From the NCBI RefSeq assembly GCF_000340215.1, contig NW_006921533.1:3584273-3648272 (forward strand): a stretch of DNA of 64,000 nt, written 5' to 3'. Every line of letters begins with the position of its first letter. The stretch's first letter is position 1. The notes under the pieces are model-generated. The model searched no databases, had not been told where the DNA came from, and saw only the letters and a program-made list of their open reading frames with translations. Made by a program: the position numbers and the translations under genes. This stretch comes from Pseudocercospora fijiensis CIRAD86. Taxonomy: Eukaryota; Ascomycota; Dothideomycetes; Mycosphaerellales; Mycosphaerellaceae. Below are positions 1 through 10,746 of this stretch, one piece after another.

Positions 1-207
1 GAACACCGCCTCGAGGCACCAGGAGCATGCTCGAGACGAGGCTCGCCTAAAGTGCCCGAGCTCGCTTGCGGGGTCGTGCGCATTCGTGGGAAAGGCTGCG
101 GTTGTGCCTTATATCAGCATCGCCACTGTTTGCCCAAGGTTTTGCTAAGAACAGCCTCGTTCTCTACATGTCAAGTCGAATTTGATATCACTTCACGAGC
201 AACCAAG

Positions 208-1703
208 ATGACCAGCCTCTCCACTAAGCTCGCTGAGCGCGAAGCTCAAGGGACACCAATTCAAGTCGGATTGATCGGGGCCGGAAAATTTGGTTCGATG
301 TTGTAAGTGTGAGAGCAATGTAGCCAGGCTATATTCCGCTAAGGATGATATCAAAGTATATCTCAATCCCATCGTACTCCAGGCATGCGGCTAGCTGCAA
401 TTGCGGATCTCTCGGCAGAGCGAGCAGTCGCAGCTTTGGAACGGACTGGTTATCCAAAAGAACGATATGATGCAACGGCATCGATATCGATAGAAGAAGG
501 TATCAAATCTGGAAAAGTTGCCATCACCCAAGACTCAGCGGCCATGATTGCATCGCCTGGCATCGATGTGGTTCTTGAGATTACGGGCAGTCCAGCTGCT
601 GGAATCCGGCATGCCCTGCTCTGCTGCGAGCATAAGAAGCATATCGTCATGATCAATGTTGAGGCTGATGTGCTCGCCGGTCCGTTGCTAGCACAGAAAG
701 CGCGCGAGGCAGGCATCATTTACTCCATGGCGTATGGCGACCAGCCCGCTCTCATCGCCGAGCTCGTAGACTGGGCACGCACTGCAGGCTTCGATGTAGT
801 CTGCGCCGGTAAGGGTACGAAACATCTTCCAGAATATCATTGTTCTACTCCGGATACAATTTGGAATCACTATGGTCTTAGCCCAGAGCAGACCAAAGAC
901 ATGAATCCGCAAATGTTCAACTCTTTCTTAGATGGCACCAAATCAGCGTTGGAAATGGCTGCCGTAGCAAACGGATGCGAGCTGACTCCGCCGGATAATG
1001 GTCTCCTGTTTCCACCATGCGGACGGCATGATTTGCCTCGATCCCTCAGGCCGAAGTCGGATGGTGGCCTATTGGACAAGAAAGGCACTGTAGAAGTGGT
1101 ATCCTGCCTGGAGCTTGATGGGCGACCTGTTTTCAATGATTTGCGCTGGGGTGTTTACGTGGTAATAGAGGCACCCGGAGACTATCAGAAAGATTGCTTT
1201 AAGCAATACGGCCTAGAGACTGATAGCACTGGCAAGGTAAGCATCTCGGGCACTCTTAAGCAGCCTGGACTGATGAAGACAAGTATGCCGCCCAATTCAA
1301 GCCCTACCATCTCATCGGACTAGAGCTTGGTGTCTCGATAGCTACAATCATGTGCCGCGGTGAGCCGACTGGTCAGACAAAGACATGGGCGGGCGATGTT
1401 GTTGCAACGGCGAAACGTGATCTCAAAGCAGGCGAGAAGCTTGACGGCGAAGGTGGATTCATGGTCTATGGCAAGTTGATGCCAGCACATGCATCTATGG
1501 CCATCGAAGGTCTCCCAATCGGCTTAGCCCATGGAATAACTCTGAAGCGTGACATAAAACAAGGCCAAGGCCTGAGCTGGAACGATGTGGAGTACAGCGA
1601 AAAGAATCAGGCGGTCGCCGTGAGACGTGAGATGGAAGCACTCTACAGGAAAGAATTCGAGGCCAAGAAGAGCACAGCTATCGGCATTAACGGATCCCAT
1701 TGA
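208..1703 (+). CDS. NAD(P)-binding oxidoreductase with C-terminal SAF domain (homoserine-dehydrogenase-like)
   Basis: Predicted cytosolic oxidoreductase of the group described as homoserine-dehydrogenase-like with a C-terminal SAF domain; its substrate is not established. I read three exons, 208-302, 357-1236 and 1284-1703, giving 464 residues. The first intron (303-356, GTAAGT...CAAAG) joins GAGKFGSM to F-I-S-Q-S-H-R-T-P-G-M, which restores the family's continuous Rossmann segment. The second (1237-1283, GTAAGC...ACAAG) joins GK to YAAQFKPYHLIGLEL. The dinucleotide loop GAGKFG lies at residues 24-29, and the SAF-like part begins near residue 362. The start at 208 is chosen because the upstream in-frame sequence is low quality and the ATG has an A at -3. 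It converges with the SDR gene downstream. Fold is confident, reaction is not. Confidence 0.86.
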
Positions 1704-2049
1704 CTGTTATACATGTAAGAAGTGAAAAGCTTGACGTGGAATATGGAGGATGCAAATCCTGTCACCCTCATTGCACTCCTCAAGCTCACGAATTCCAGAC
1801 GATAGGTGTGAATGACTCCCCAGATGCGCGTCAACAATGTTTCAAAGGCATACTTTGGAAGACATCCTTGACCTCAAGATCTTGAGTTGTACATATAAAT
1901 GCCGACGCAGCGGCTGCTACTTTCGTCACAATGCGCTGACATAGCTCCAGCACAGAGAGGAATTTAAATGGTAGTGTACATGTAGGCAAAAGAGCCTTGG
2001 TATGAATTGGTACAATTGACGAATTTCTGGTTCCCGCTAGACTTTGTTC
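1704..2049. other. Convergent intergenic spacer
   Basis: 346 bp between the stop codons of two genes that face each other. It must hold both 3' ends. I see no coding frame, RNA gene or repeat; short open frames here lack homology-like composition. Confidence 0.6.
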
Positions 2050-2943
2050 TCATCTGAGTTGTCCTCTGGACTCATGACATTCGGACTCGGCATTTTGACC
2101 TGGTGTCCATGGCCTGATTGGCCCCATTTCAGATTTCCACGAACAGTCTTGCTCACACGTCCATCTGATATTCGGTCGGGTATACTCTGCTAGTGGATTC
2201 ATTATGACCTCGTCCAATACAAGTTCCACGACCCTGCCGGTCATTTTCGCGTCAGCAAGGATCGCGTCGAAGGCTTTTAATGCTGTACTGAGTGATGTTA
2301 AATGGTCCCTTCTCCACAAAGGGCGGATTGCCTCTGGCATCAAGTTTGTATCAATCATTGTGGACAAGATGGCATTGATACTGATATTGTCCTTTGCGTT
2401 AACAGGCGCCAGCGCACGCACAAGTCCGACTAGCGCATGCTTCGAAGCCGTGTATGGAGATATGGAGTGATTGGGATATAGTCCGAGTACGCTTGAGGTC
2501 ACAGCGATCTCGCCGCTTCTTCTTTCGTTCTCTTCTAGGATGAAATATCTGCCTGGGTTGATGGCGTTGATTACTGCGTGTAGATTGACATCCATTACTC
2601 TGAGGTCGACAGGCGCTGGAAGACCAGCGTTTGAAACAATATGAAGATCATTGTAAAGGCTGTCAGTATCGCCTATGCCAGCGTTGAGGTAGACAAGAGC
2701 TATGCGATTTCCACCCCGTTCGTAGCACCGGATAAACGCCTTGGCAAGGGCACTGTAATCTGCAACATCGAAGCAAATTCCTAGACATAGATCTGTACCC
2801 AGCGCAGTAATCTGCTCCTGCACTCGTGATTTGAAAATGTCGGAGATTGCCACCTTATATTCGTGAAATTGGATGAGATGCTCAGCTACAGCGACATCGA
2901 TTCCAGAAGCTCCGTCAGTTATGAGAGCGACAGGTGATGCCAT
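2050..2943 (-). CDS. Short-chain dehydrogenase/reductase family protein with altered cofactor loop
   Basis: Single-exon SDR-family protein of 297 residues when started at the ATG at 2943 (the longer open frame starts at a TTG). The nucleotide-binding loop reads TDGASGID at residues 9-16, where the family normally has TGxxxGIG, so two of its glycines are Asp. The structural NAG (87-89), the Ser-Ser strand end (about 150-151) and the catalytic YTASK (Tyr164, Lys168) are present, so the active-site half is intact. The C-terminus runs about 40 residues beyond the usual SDR core and is polar. It resembles NAD-dependent, 15-hydroxyprostaglandin-dehydrogenase-like fungal SDRs, but substrate cannot be inferred. 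The two Asp codons are not in a CpA/TpG context, so they are not explained by RIP. It could be an impaired or diverged enzyme. Confidence 0.8.
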   Translation of the reverse strand: MASPVALITDGASGIDVAVAEHLIQFHEYKVAISDIFKSRVQEQITALGTDLCLGICFDVADYSALAKAFIRCYERGGNRIALVYLNAGIGDTDSLYNDLHIVSNAGLPAPVDLRVMDVNLHAVINAINPGRYFILEENERRSGEIAVTSSVLGLYPNHSISPYTASKHALVGLVRALAPVNAKDNISINAILSTMIDTNLMPEAIRPLWRRDHLTSLSTALKAFDAILADAKMTGRVVELVLDEVIMNPLAEYTRPNIRWTCEQDCSWKSEMGPIRPWTPGQNAESECHESRGQLR

Positions 2944-3367
2944 GCCTTTGATCCTCTTCAAAAGTCCTGCTTTCGACTTCGCTCGAGACCAGTGATCTTT
3001 GGAAAGCTATTTGAGTGCGATTTCGATATGCGCATTGAGTTGCCGATGCAGCTGCTGAGCATTCGATCGACTCGTGTGTGTCCCCGGCATTTTGACCTTG
3101 GAACTGGTCACAAGAGGCGACGATCCAAAAAGACGTTTCTGGGTATGTCTCGCAAACTTGTGCCGGCATTGTGGCCGCTGGTGTCGATGACCTTGCTGAC
3201 CCGGAGGTAGCCTATGACTTTTGCATTCAGATCGATTGCGCGGAGTAATGTAGAGCCATCACTCCAGAACCGCGGGAGAGCACGGGAGTGCTGTACAGCA
3301 TTAGCAGAGTGAGTGATGTTCTCTCTCGAGGCAGCATCGCTCTGTCCATGTGCTCGACAGCCCAACT
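2944..3367. promoter_or_regulatory. Intergenic region upstream of the SDR gene
   Basis: 424 bp between the SDR start and the stop of the next minus-strand gene. It should contain the SDR promoter and the terminator of the acyl-CoA-binding gene. I could not identify specific elements. Several overlapping short frames occur on both strands and look like noise. Confidence 0.45.
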
Positions 3368-4514
3368 TCAGCTCTTAGGCTTCGGCGAGCGACCTCGTGC
3401 TGTAATACGAGGCAAGGTGGGCATCTTCGCGCTCGTGCTGAGGTTCTGCACTTGTGCTACAGCGTCTCCGAGCAGAACCCTGATGGCAGTCTCTAATCTT
3501 CGATCGTCTTTACGTCGTAAGTAAAGGATAACCACCCACAGGATCACTGCATCTGCCACGACCAACTGCGTAGCCCACCAACCTAGCCTCAAAATCCACC
3601 CCCACCAGCTATGTCGTCGTCGGTAGTTCAGAAGCCTGCGCGATTCCAATTGTTCTCGCAACGCAGCAACCTCAGTGGTCATCTTGATCAGAGACGATTC
3701 GATGCGTTTCCGCCAGCGTGTATCAGCGGGAGAGGGTGGTGGTGGGCGCTGCGGCGGTACGAAGCGGTTCCCTGGTAGAATGTCACCACCAGGTTCTGAA
3801 GGTTCCTGAAGGTCTGCTTCATCGATCTGGGATACTGGAGCATCAACGAATTCCTCGCGGTCTTCTTCGGCTTGCTCGTCTTCATCAGCTTGTGACAAAG
3901 GTGCCAGGACCTTGAGGGCACCATTACGCCCACTGCCCTCCATTGCTGCAGCACCAGAACTAACTCCGCCATTGCCGCCTGAACTCCCAGAATTCATGTA
4001 GTCCCTTCGCTCAATGGTTTGCAGTGGTGATGAGTGCTCGGAGCTCGAATGCTGCGAATTGCTCTTGATCTGGTCCCACACGAATTCAAGCTCCTCGACC
4101 AATTCTCTCGCTTCTGGAGTGGTGGAAGCATACTTGTGCATCGTCTCGATCAGCTTCTCGATATATCGCCGCTTTGCCTCCGTTCGGCCTAACCCTTCGT
4201 TGGCTTTCCATGCGTCCCATTTCTCCTGCTCTTTCTTCACAGATTCTGAGGATTGATTGGGCTGAGGCGAGGAGGGTCGGTCTGCGATAAGGACAACATC
4301 GCCTTCCATAGACTGTTTATACAAACCATAGAGCGAGAGGCGGTCGGATGACGGCGGCTTCTGCGAGCCCGGTCGGATCTTGTTGACGGTGTTCAAAGCA
4401 TGTCCGAAGACTCGATCTGTCATGACGGGCGTTAGATGGCTGCCGAACGTGTGCATGCTCTGGTGACGGAGCAGAGGCGAAGGCGTCGCAGCACATACCC
4501 ACAGAGTCCGCCAT
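3368..4514 (-). CDS. Acyl-CoA-binding domain membrane protein, Atg37/ACBD5-like
   Basis: Two exons: 4514-4499 (only 16 nt, MADSV plus one base) and 4416-3368, separated by an 82-bp intron (GTATGT...GACAG). The join makes D6 and gives MADSVDRVFGHALNTV, the expected N-terminus of the acyl-CoA-binding fold; the product is 354 residues. The ACBP domain covers about residues 5-100, with the acyl-CoA pocket region LSLYGLYKQ and the KWDAWK segment. A Ser/Pro/acidic linker follows, then a short coiled coil (about 245-270), then one hydrophobic segment (about 284-304) and a basic tail. This tail-anchored layout is that of fungal Atg37 and animal ACBD5, which sit in the peroxisomal membrane and act in pexophagy and lipid contact. 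It is divergent with the Irc3-like gene. Confidence 0.85.
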
Positions 4515-4985
4515 GCCGCAGCCGTATGCTGGTCGACTCCTCACAACTCCTCAAACTCACGCCAGCGTGGTATATGGCAACGACGGCGCCGCGACTCGCT
4601 GTATCTGCGTTGATGAGGCTTGCCGCTCAGCGCAGAGGCAATGCAGACAGACAGCGTGGCACAGACTCGGGCTTCAGCATGGTAGGATGCTCGGGTCTCG
4701 TGCTCATAGACTGAGCAAACAAGACCATGTCGCGTGGAGTAGAATTGGATGACAGCCTGCTCCCGCAGCCGCGGTCTTCGACGAGAGAGATGCGGATGCG
4801 CGCCGCTCCGCTGGATGGGTGGATGGGGGGGGAACCTGGTCGGTGGAGCTTTTCGCCTTCCAGCCGAGGACCCATGCCATGCTGTGCTGTCTTGGCCCCA
4901 TCATGTGATACGCCATACGACTTCCGAACGCGAGACCATCTCATTCCGCTGTTTACCAGCTCTTTCGCCATCATCCCGGAGCCCG
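4515..4985. promoter_or_regulatory. Bidirectional promoter region (Atg37-like / Irc3-like)
   Basis: 471 bp between two divergent start codons. The plus-strand frame of the helicase stays open back to an ATG at 4749, but that stretch is unlike a protein domain, so I treat it as leader. A G-run lies near 4826-4832. No specific binding site was recognised. Confidence 0.45.
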
Positions 4986-7021
4986 ATGCAGCGAGCTCGA
5001 TGCGCCTGCAGAGATGTGAACATCAGAGAAACATTGCACAGGCAATTCTACTCAACGCCGGCTGCACACTTCACGACCTCCCGTTATTTCCATGCGGCAC
5101 CGAAATGGCACCGGGCTATCGAGTCGACAAGGCGTGAGCTGAGGTCCTATCAAGAAGACAGCATTCAAGCAATTTTGAACGCCAGGAATGATGGCAAGCA
5201 AAGGCTCGGACTCAGTCTGCCAACAGGGGGTGGGAAAACAGTATGCAACATCTGTTCACTCGGCCTGCACGAGACTGACCATCGTAGGTCGTGTTCAGCC
5301 ATTTGATAGACCGCTTCCCCAATCCGAACGCAGATGCCACACAGACTCTTATTCTTGCTCATCGGCGCGAACTGGTTGAGCAGGCAGCAAGCCACTGCAG
5401 CATGCTCTACCCTGACAAGAGTGTCGAGGTCGAAATGGGCCAAATCCATGCTTCCGGTCTTGCAGATATCACTGTTGCGTCTGTTCAGAGTATAACGTCC
5501 AAGGACCGTCTCTTACGCTACGACCCCGATCGTTTCAAACTATTGCTTATCGACGAAGCGCATCACTCTGTGTCACAGCGCTACCTAGACGTTTTGCAGC
5601 ATTTCAAATTGTCCAAAAACGGGCAACGGGGTTCCACCAGCCTCGTAGGCGTGACTGCCACCTTCACGCGACACGATGGAATCAGGCTTGGCGAAGCGTA
5701 CGATGAGATTGTCTACCACAAAGACTACCTGGAGATGATACAGGAAGGGTGGCTCTCCAACATTGCCTTCACAACTGTCAAAACTCATGCAAACCTCAGC
5801 AAAGTCAAGACCCAGAGTGGCGACTTCCAGGCAGCATCCCTGTCCAAGGCTGTGAACACGGCCGAAATCAACAGTCTCACAGTCGCTGCGTGGAGAGCGA
5901 AGGCTGGAGAGGCAAGACGCTCGACACTTGTATTCTGTGTTGACCTCGACCATGTTGAAGCCTTGACCGCCGAGTTTCGAGCTCAAGGAGTTGACGCATA
6001 TTTCGTAACCAGCGATACAGATAAGAAAACCCGAGCGGCAAGGCTGGAAGCTTTCAAGCGTGAGGAGTTTCCGGTGCTCGTCAATTGTGGCATCTATACG
6101 GAGGGTACAGATATCCCCAATGTCGACTGCGTTCTCCTTGCTCGCCCCACACAGTCTCGAAACCTGCTTGTCCAAATGATAGGTCGAGGTCTGCGTCTAC
6201 ACTCTGGCAAGACCAATTGTCATGTCATCGACATGGTGGCCTCGCTAGAGACCGGCATCGTTACCACGCCGACGCTCTTCGGTCTTGATCCTGACGAGTT
6301 AGTTGACGATGCTGGAGTTACAGAGATGACGTCGCGAAAGGAAAAGAAGGAGAGAGAAGCAATGAGAGAGAAGAGCGCGATGGATGCTACAGTCTTTGGT
6401 GCTCAGAGTCGCCCATACACAGGCAATGTCACCTTCACAGACTACGACAATGTTACCGATCTGATCAAAGACGACGTTGGCGACAGACACATCCGCAAAA
6501 TCTCGCCTTACAGCTGGGTGCAGATTGATGATAACCGCTACGTCCTGTCCAACAGAAACGGTGAGCTCATCAGGATTCAGAAGGGCGAAGATGAAGAGAC
6601 GTACGTCGTCACTCTGACACGGAAGCTACCGATGGGCTCCAAATCACCCTACGCACGTCCCAAACAGATTGCCACAGCAATCACCTTCGAAGACGCAGTG
6701 CATGCCGCCGATACTGCGGCATCGGAGACATTTCCTTTCGAGTTCATCAGCAAGACGGCGTACTGGAGGAAGACTATCGCTTCTAATGCACAGATTGACT
6801 TCCTCAACAAGTTCCGCTCTAAGGACGAGAAGCTGGAGTATGGGTCGATCAAAAGGGGACGGGCTGCAGACTTCATCACCAAAATCAATCATGGTGCACG
6901 TGGCAGATTTGATCGTATGAGCCAGAGAAAGCGTGCAGCTGAACGTGCAGAGGAGAAGAAGGATAGGATCAAGGAGAGGCAGGAAAGAGAGCAGGTCACT
7001 GTGGGGCCGGTCAATTGGTGA
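4986..7021 (+). CDS. IRC3: Mitochondrial DEAH-box helicase, Irc3 family
   Basis: Superfamily 2 helicase of the Irc3 type, which in yeast acts on branched DNA in mitochondria. Exons 4986-5240 and 5288-7021 (47-bp intron GTATGC...CGTAG) encode 662 residues; the yeast family member is of similar size. The start at 4986 opens an Arg-rich, acid-free stretch (MQRARCACR...) ending in FHAAPKW, a plausible mitochondrial presequence; an in-frame ATG at 4749 would add 79 unlikely residues. Walker A PTGGGKT (about 79-85) ends exon 1, so the intron falls directly after motif I. DEAH is at 174-177, a TAT motif follows, and QMIGRGLRL is motif VI with the arginine finger. The C-terminal 200 residues are charged with a basic coiled tail. 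Confidence 0.87.
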
Positions 7022-7972
7022 CAGGAATTCGTCGGCACACTGGATGTTCTACTTACTCGAAGCATACTTCTCTCACCTCAAAAAAACATATCAAGGCTCA
7101 TCATAGTCATAATATTTGCTGTGCACTCGTTATAATGCCTCGTTCTCCAGCTCACACGACCTTTCTATTATCCCTGATTGGCCAGATTCTTGCACCAGGA
7201 CTTTAGAACGACTCAAGACATTGTGATGATTCCATTTGACATATGAGCTTCATTTCGCGGCCTGGATGTAGCATATATACAGTGTAGCCTTCTTCTCGGT
7301 ATCTCATTCCTCCCATAAACGCCGGTGCTGCATCTTGACTTGCTCCTATCTAGTAACCCGGAGTGCCTTTCTCCCTCTGCTCCTTCTCATATTCTCGGAT
7401 TTGCCTGCTCCAGTATCGCGATGGGACGAATCGGTCAGGCTGCAATTCACGTTAGCCGCGTGTTCCTCTACACTGCTTTCGCGAAGCGTTGCCAGCGGCA
7501 GTCGCGTACCCTTGGCATTGTCCACCTGTGCTCCCTCTCTGCGCTCAAATTGCCCACCATGACAGAGATCCCTATGATCACACCAAACATGATCGCGGTA
7601 TTTTGCTTCCAATTTGCGGGTTGCGAGTACCAACCACCGGCGGGCGACCAGACGTGCTTGGGGTAGCTGTGAGAACGTTTACATCAGCCATTGCGCCTCA
7701 AATTCTCTCCTCAAGCAGATCAAACGCACGGAATTTTCCCTCCACCGCCTCGTAATATTTGTGTGGTCCTCATGGTGACTATATGTGCTGGTGGAGGTGT
7801 TGTGGCAGGTGGAGTGAGGTCGAGTTGATGAAGGCCGCGGAGGTTCTTGGCAAGCGCGACTGACATGCTTCATCGCGGAAAAGTTCAAGGGCACGAGACA
7901 AGACATTGAGCGTATCATCACCACCCCCCAACGCCGCTCCACCCATCGCCGTCGACTCGCATGCTGTGACAT
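7022..7972. other. Intergenic region before the mL44 gene
   Basis: 951 bp holding the 3' end of the helicase gene and the promoter of the mL44 gene. Overlapping open frames exist on both strands around 7,325-7,970 but they contradict each other and carry no recognisable domain. I see no repeat, RNA gene or transposon relic. Confidence 0.5.
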
Positions 7973-9466
7973 ATGAAATCAATACGCCTGGACCGATGGG
8001 CTTCCCAATTGCAGCCGCCTAGGAACCCGCGATTATACCTGCTCACGCGACGATGTCCCTTTTCCACTGAGGCGAGACAATGCATACCCACGCGGGAATT
8101 GCAACGAAACCAGCAGCAGGCATCAGCACAATGTATACAGCAAAGGAGAAGTATCACCAAACGGCGGAAAGCTTCGACTGCGGCGACACAGCAGGCGCAG
8201 GAAGAGGCCGAAGCCTTCTGTACCGATGAACCAGATTTGCAGCTCGAAAGCGACGAAACGCCCAGGATACCTCTCAATTTTCCATCACATGGACAAGCTG
8301 TACAATCAGCAAAGCTGTCTGCGCTCCATGCCAGATTATCCTTACCCTCGAAACTCCCCATACAGACAGTGGCAAGATGTCTGATCGATCACTCGGTGGA
8401 CCGCAGGCCTGGCTACAATAATGCTTCCCTAGCTGTACTTGGGCAGGAGCTATTGGGCTACTACACCTCGGAATGGCTCATTTGTAAATATCCACGGATA
8501 CCAATGTCCATTCTGTTTGCAGCACAGTACGGCTACGTTGGACCTGCGACACTAAACTCGATGCGAATGGAATGGGGAGTGGAAGCAGTGGCAGCACCTG
8601 GACCAGAGGTTGATCCGGGATTACTGCAGTTCAAGAGACTTACACCTGGCAATGCTATGGCTGAAGATGGAAAACAGAGAGTGAAGGATGTGCTACAAGG
8701 ACAACTTCAGACTAGCCTGAGAGGGACTGGTCGATATCTGAAAGAAAAGAGGGGCATGAGCAATCGCATCGTCCATGATGATGAATTTGGAGACATTACT
8801 GTAGGACCACCTGGAGCGTTCCCATCAGATAACAAGGCACCATATGCTGGAGCACCTATCGCAGTCTCTCAAGCCTCAGACCCGGCAATGGAGCATGCCG
8901 TTGGAGCTGGTATTGAGGGTGGCGAGGTTGAGATCACCATGCCACCAAAGACTCTCGAGTTACAACCGCAAGACATAGACATGGACACTGAGCCTGTTTC
9001 GATGACAGATGCAAGCGCGAGTTTCGTCCGCGCTCTAGTCGGAGCCCTATACCTGCACGCTGGGACTGAGGCAGCCAAAGCCTTTCACAAGGCACATGTG
9101 CTCAGCCGTCATCTTGAACTACACAAGATGTTTGACTTCAAGTATCCCACACGCGATCTCTCCATCCTTTGCCGCCGCGAAGGCTTTGAGCCACCCGTGG
9201 CGCGCTTAATATCAGAAACTGGTCGACTGTCTCGGACGCCTGTCTTCGTAGTTGGAGTGTTCAGTGGCAACGACAAGCTTGGCGAAGGTGCCGGCAGTTC
9301 ATTGAACGAAGGAAGAGTTCGGGCAGCAGCAGCCGCTTTAAGATCATGGTATCTCTACAGTCCTCCGCCTTCGGAAATCGTGCTGCCCAGCGAAGTCGAG
9401 GGTTCTAGCAAGATTCAAAAAGTGTGGAAGCCGCAGCTTGTCGATCCTGGTGAGATCGTCCAGTAA
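7973..9466 (+). CDS. MRPL3: Mitochondrial large-subunit ribosomal protein mL44 (Mrpl3 family)
   Basis: Single exon, 497 residues. The protein belongs to the mL44 family of mitochondrial ribosomal proteins, an RNase III-derived fold followed by a double-stranded-RNA-binding domain, located in the mitoribosomal large subunit. The N-terminus (MKSIRLDRW..., Arg-rich, few acids) fits a mitochondrial presequence. The RNase III-like part starts near residue 115 (LSLPSKLPIQTVARCL) and includes RRPGYNNASLAVLGQELL; a long low-complexity insert separates it from the second half (SFVRALVGALYLHAG). The dsRBD-like end runs about 400-475 and contains the FVVGVFSG strand and a basic/alanine helix. RNase III catalytic acidic residues are not obvious, as expected for this family. 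Converges with the KH gene. Confidence 0.86.
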   Translation: MKSIRLDRWASQLQPPRNPRLYLLTRRCPFSTEARQCIPTRELQRNQQQASAQCIQQRRSITKRRKASTAATQQAQEEAEAFCTDEPDLQLESDETPRIPLNFPSHGQAVQSAKLSALHARLSLPSKLPIQTVARCLIDHSVDRRPGYNNASLAVLGQELLGYYTSEWLICKYPRIPMSILFAAQYGYVGPATLNSMRMEWGVEAVAAPGPEVDPGLLQFKRLTPGNAMAEDGKQRVKDVLQGQLQTSLRGTGRYLKEKRGMSNRIVHDDEFGDITVGPPGAFPSDNKAPYAGAPIAVSQASDPAMEHAVGAGIEGGEVEITMPPKTLELQPQDIDMDTEPVSMTDASASFVRALVGALYLHAGTEAAKAFHKAHVLSRHLELHKMFDFKYPTRDLSILCRREGFEPPVARLISETGRLSRTPVFVVGVFSGNDKLGEGAGSSLNEGRVRAAAAALRSWYLYSPPPSEIVLPSEVEGSSKIQKVWKPQLVDPGEIVQ

Positions 9467-10746
9467 AGGATGAATGGTCTTGTGTTACTAGTGTATGGGG
9501 AATGGGTTGTACAGCTACAGCATAGCGTGAACTGCTGGCATGCATGGGATGGTGTATGAGGGCCCCCAAATCGCTCTCTAGAGGTTCGTCGAGTCTGTAC
9601 AAATATACATCGCCAGAGCTGCAATGACACCGACTCTACTTTCCTGGCAAGCCACAATTCCCAATGGCATGGGAAGCGACGCGTGACACCGGATTTACAG
9701 AGACCGGAGATTTAGATACGCGAGGCTGAAGGAAGTTTGTCTGTCGCGCCTGCTATCTTCATTATTCTAAACCGTGTACAAGACTGATGTCGTACAGCGT
9801 TGGTAGAATGAGGATAAGTACTGCAAATGCTCTCCTTCCAAGTCAGCAACAATAGCATCAGCATCCCACCTGCACCAAATCAGTCCCAACGATTTTCCTC
9901 AGCACCCAAACCTTACAGCAGCAGTAACATGACCACGAGATTCAAAAAGCCCTGGTCGCCATCTCAGAAATCTTTTCCTCCAACTACACCCTTTTAGCTC
10001 CTCCTACCAATTCCTCACAGCAGTCTTCATCGGAGCGCGCTCGATTGGGATGGTACACCCCAGGAGGTTGATGCTTTGAGAGAGTATCGAACTCGCGGGT
10101 CCGCGGAAAAGGTCGTGCAGCATAACGAGAGGATGTTTGAAGAGGCTTTGTCAGGGTAGAGAAACATGGTATGGAATTTTATAAAATCGGGAGAAATGGT
10201 GTCGCACAGGGTGTTCAAGGTAAAGATACGTTCCGTCTATCCACTGTATGTCATCAAATAAGAGAGTGTCCTGGAATGTCTCTGTCCGTCTATAGAGGAG
10301 AGAGCACACACCGAAGCCTCCTTGCCACCAAGACTGGCCGTTCATCATCCCTCTCAGTTCAAAGAATGCGAGTGGAGGCTAAAGCCATCCAGTCAAGAAG
10401 GCCACGCCACCTCTCTGATACCAGAATCGAACAGAACAGAACAGCACGACACCACTCCCTCCGTCCCTAGCAAAAGCATCGCAAAGTGGTATATCTCCCG
10501 ATCTCCATCCCGATCGAACATTTCATCCGTGTACACAACAAGCAGTAGCAGCAGCATCCACGCAGAACACACGAATCATTGCTTTCTCTTTCTCCCTTAC
10601 TTAGAGTCGCACATGGGGTATTTCCGGTATTGATCGAAAAATGTAAAAAGAGGCGACAAACAACGACAACAGCGTGAAACACCAAAATTCCGCACAGTAA
10701 CAATCACTCCACCTTATTCTTTTCCCAAATTCGTAACAATGTAAAA
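9467..10746. other. Convergent intergenic spacer
   Basis: 1,280 bp between the stop codons of mL44 (+) and the KH protein (-). Base composition is ordinary and not RIP-like. Short frames at 10,027-10,703 lie on both strands and look random. I see no RNA gene or transposon. Confidence 0.5.

Noticed and set aside
4749..4985. Helicase start at the upstream in-frame ATG (4749)
   Set aside because: The added 79 residues are Cys/Trp/Gly-rich and unlike a presequence; the ATG at 4986 begins a good mitochondrial targeting stretch.
7325..7972. Small gene between the helicase and mL44
   Set aside because: Several mutually overlapping frames on both strands with no domain, splice pattern or codon bias to favour one.
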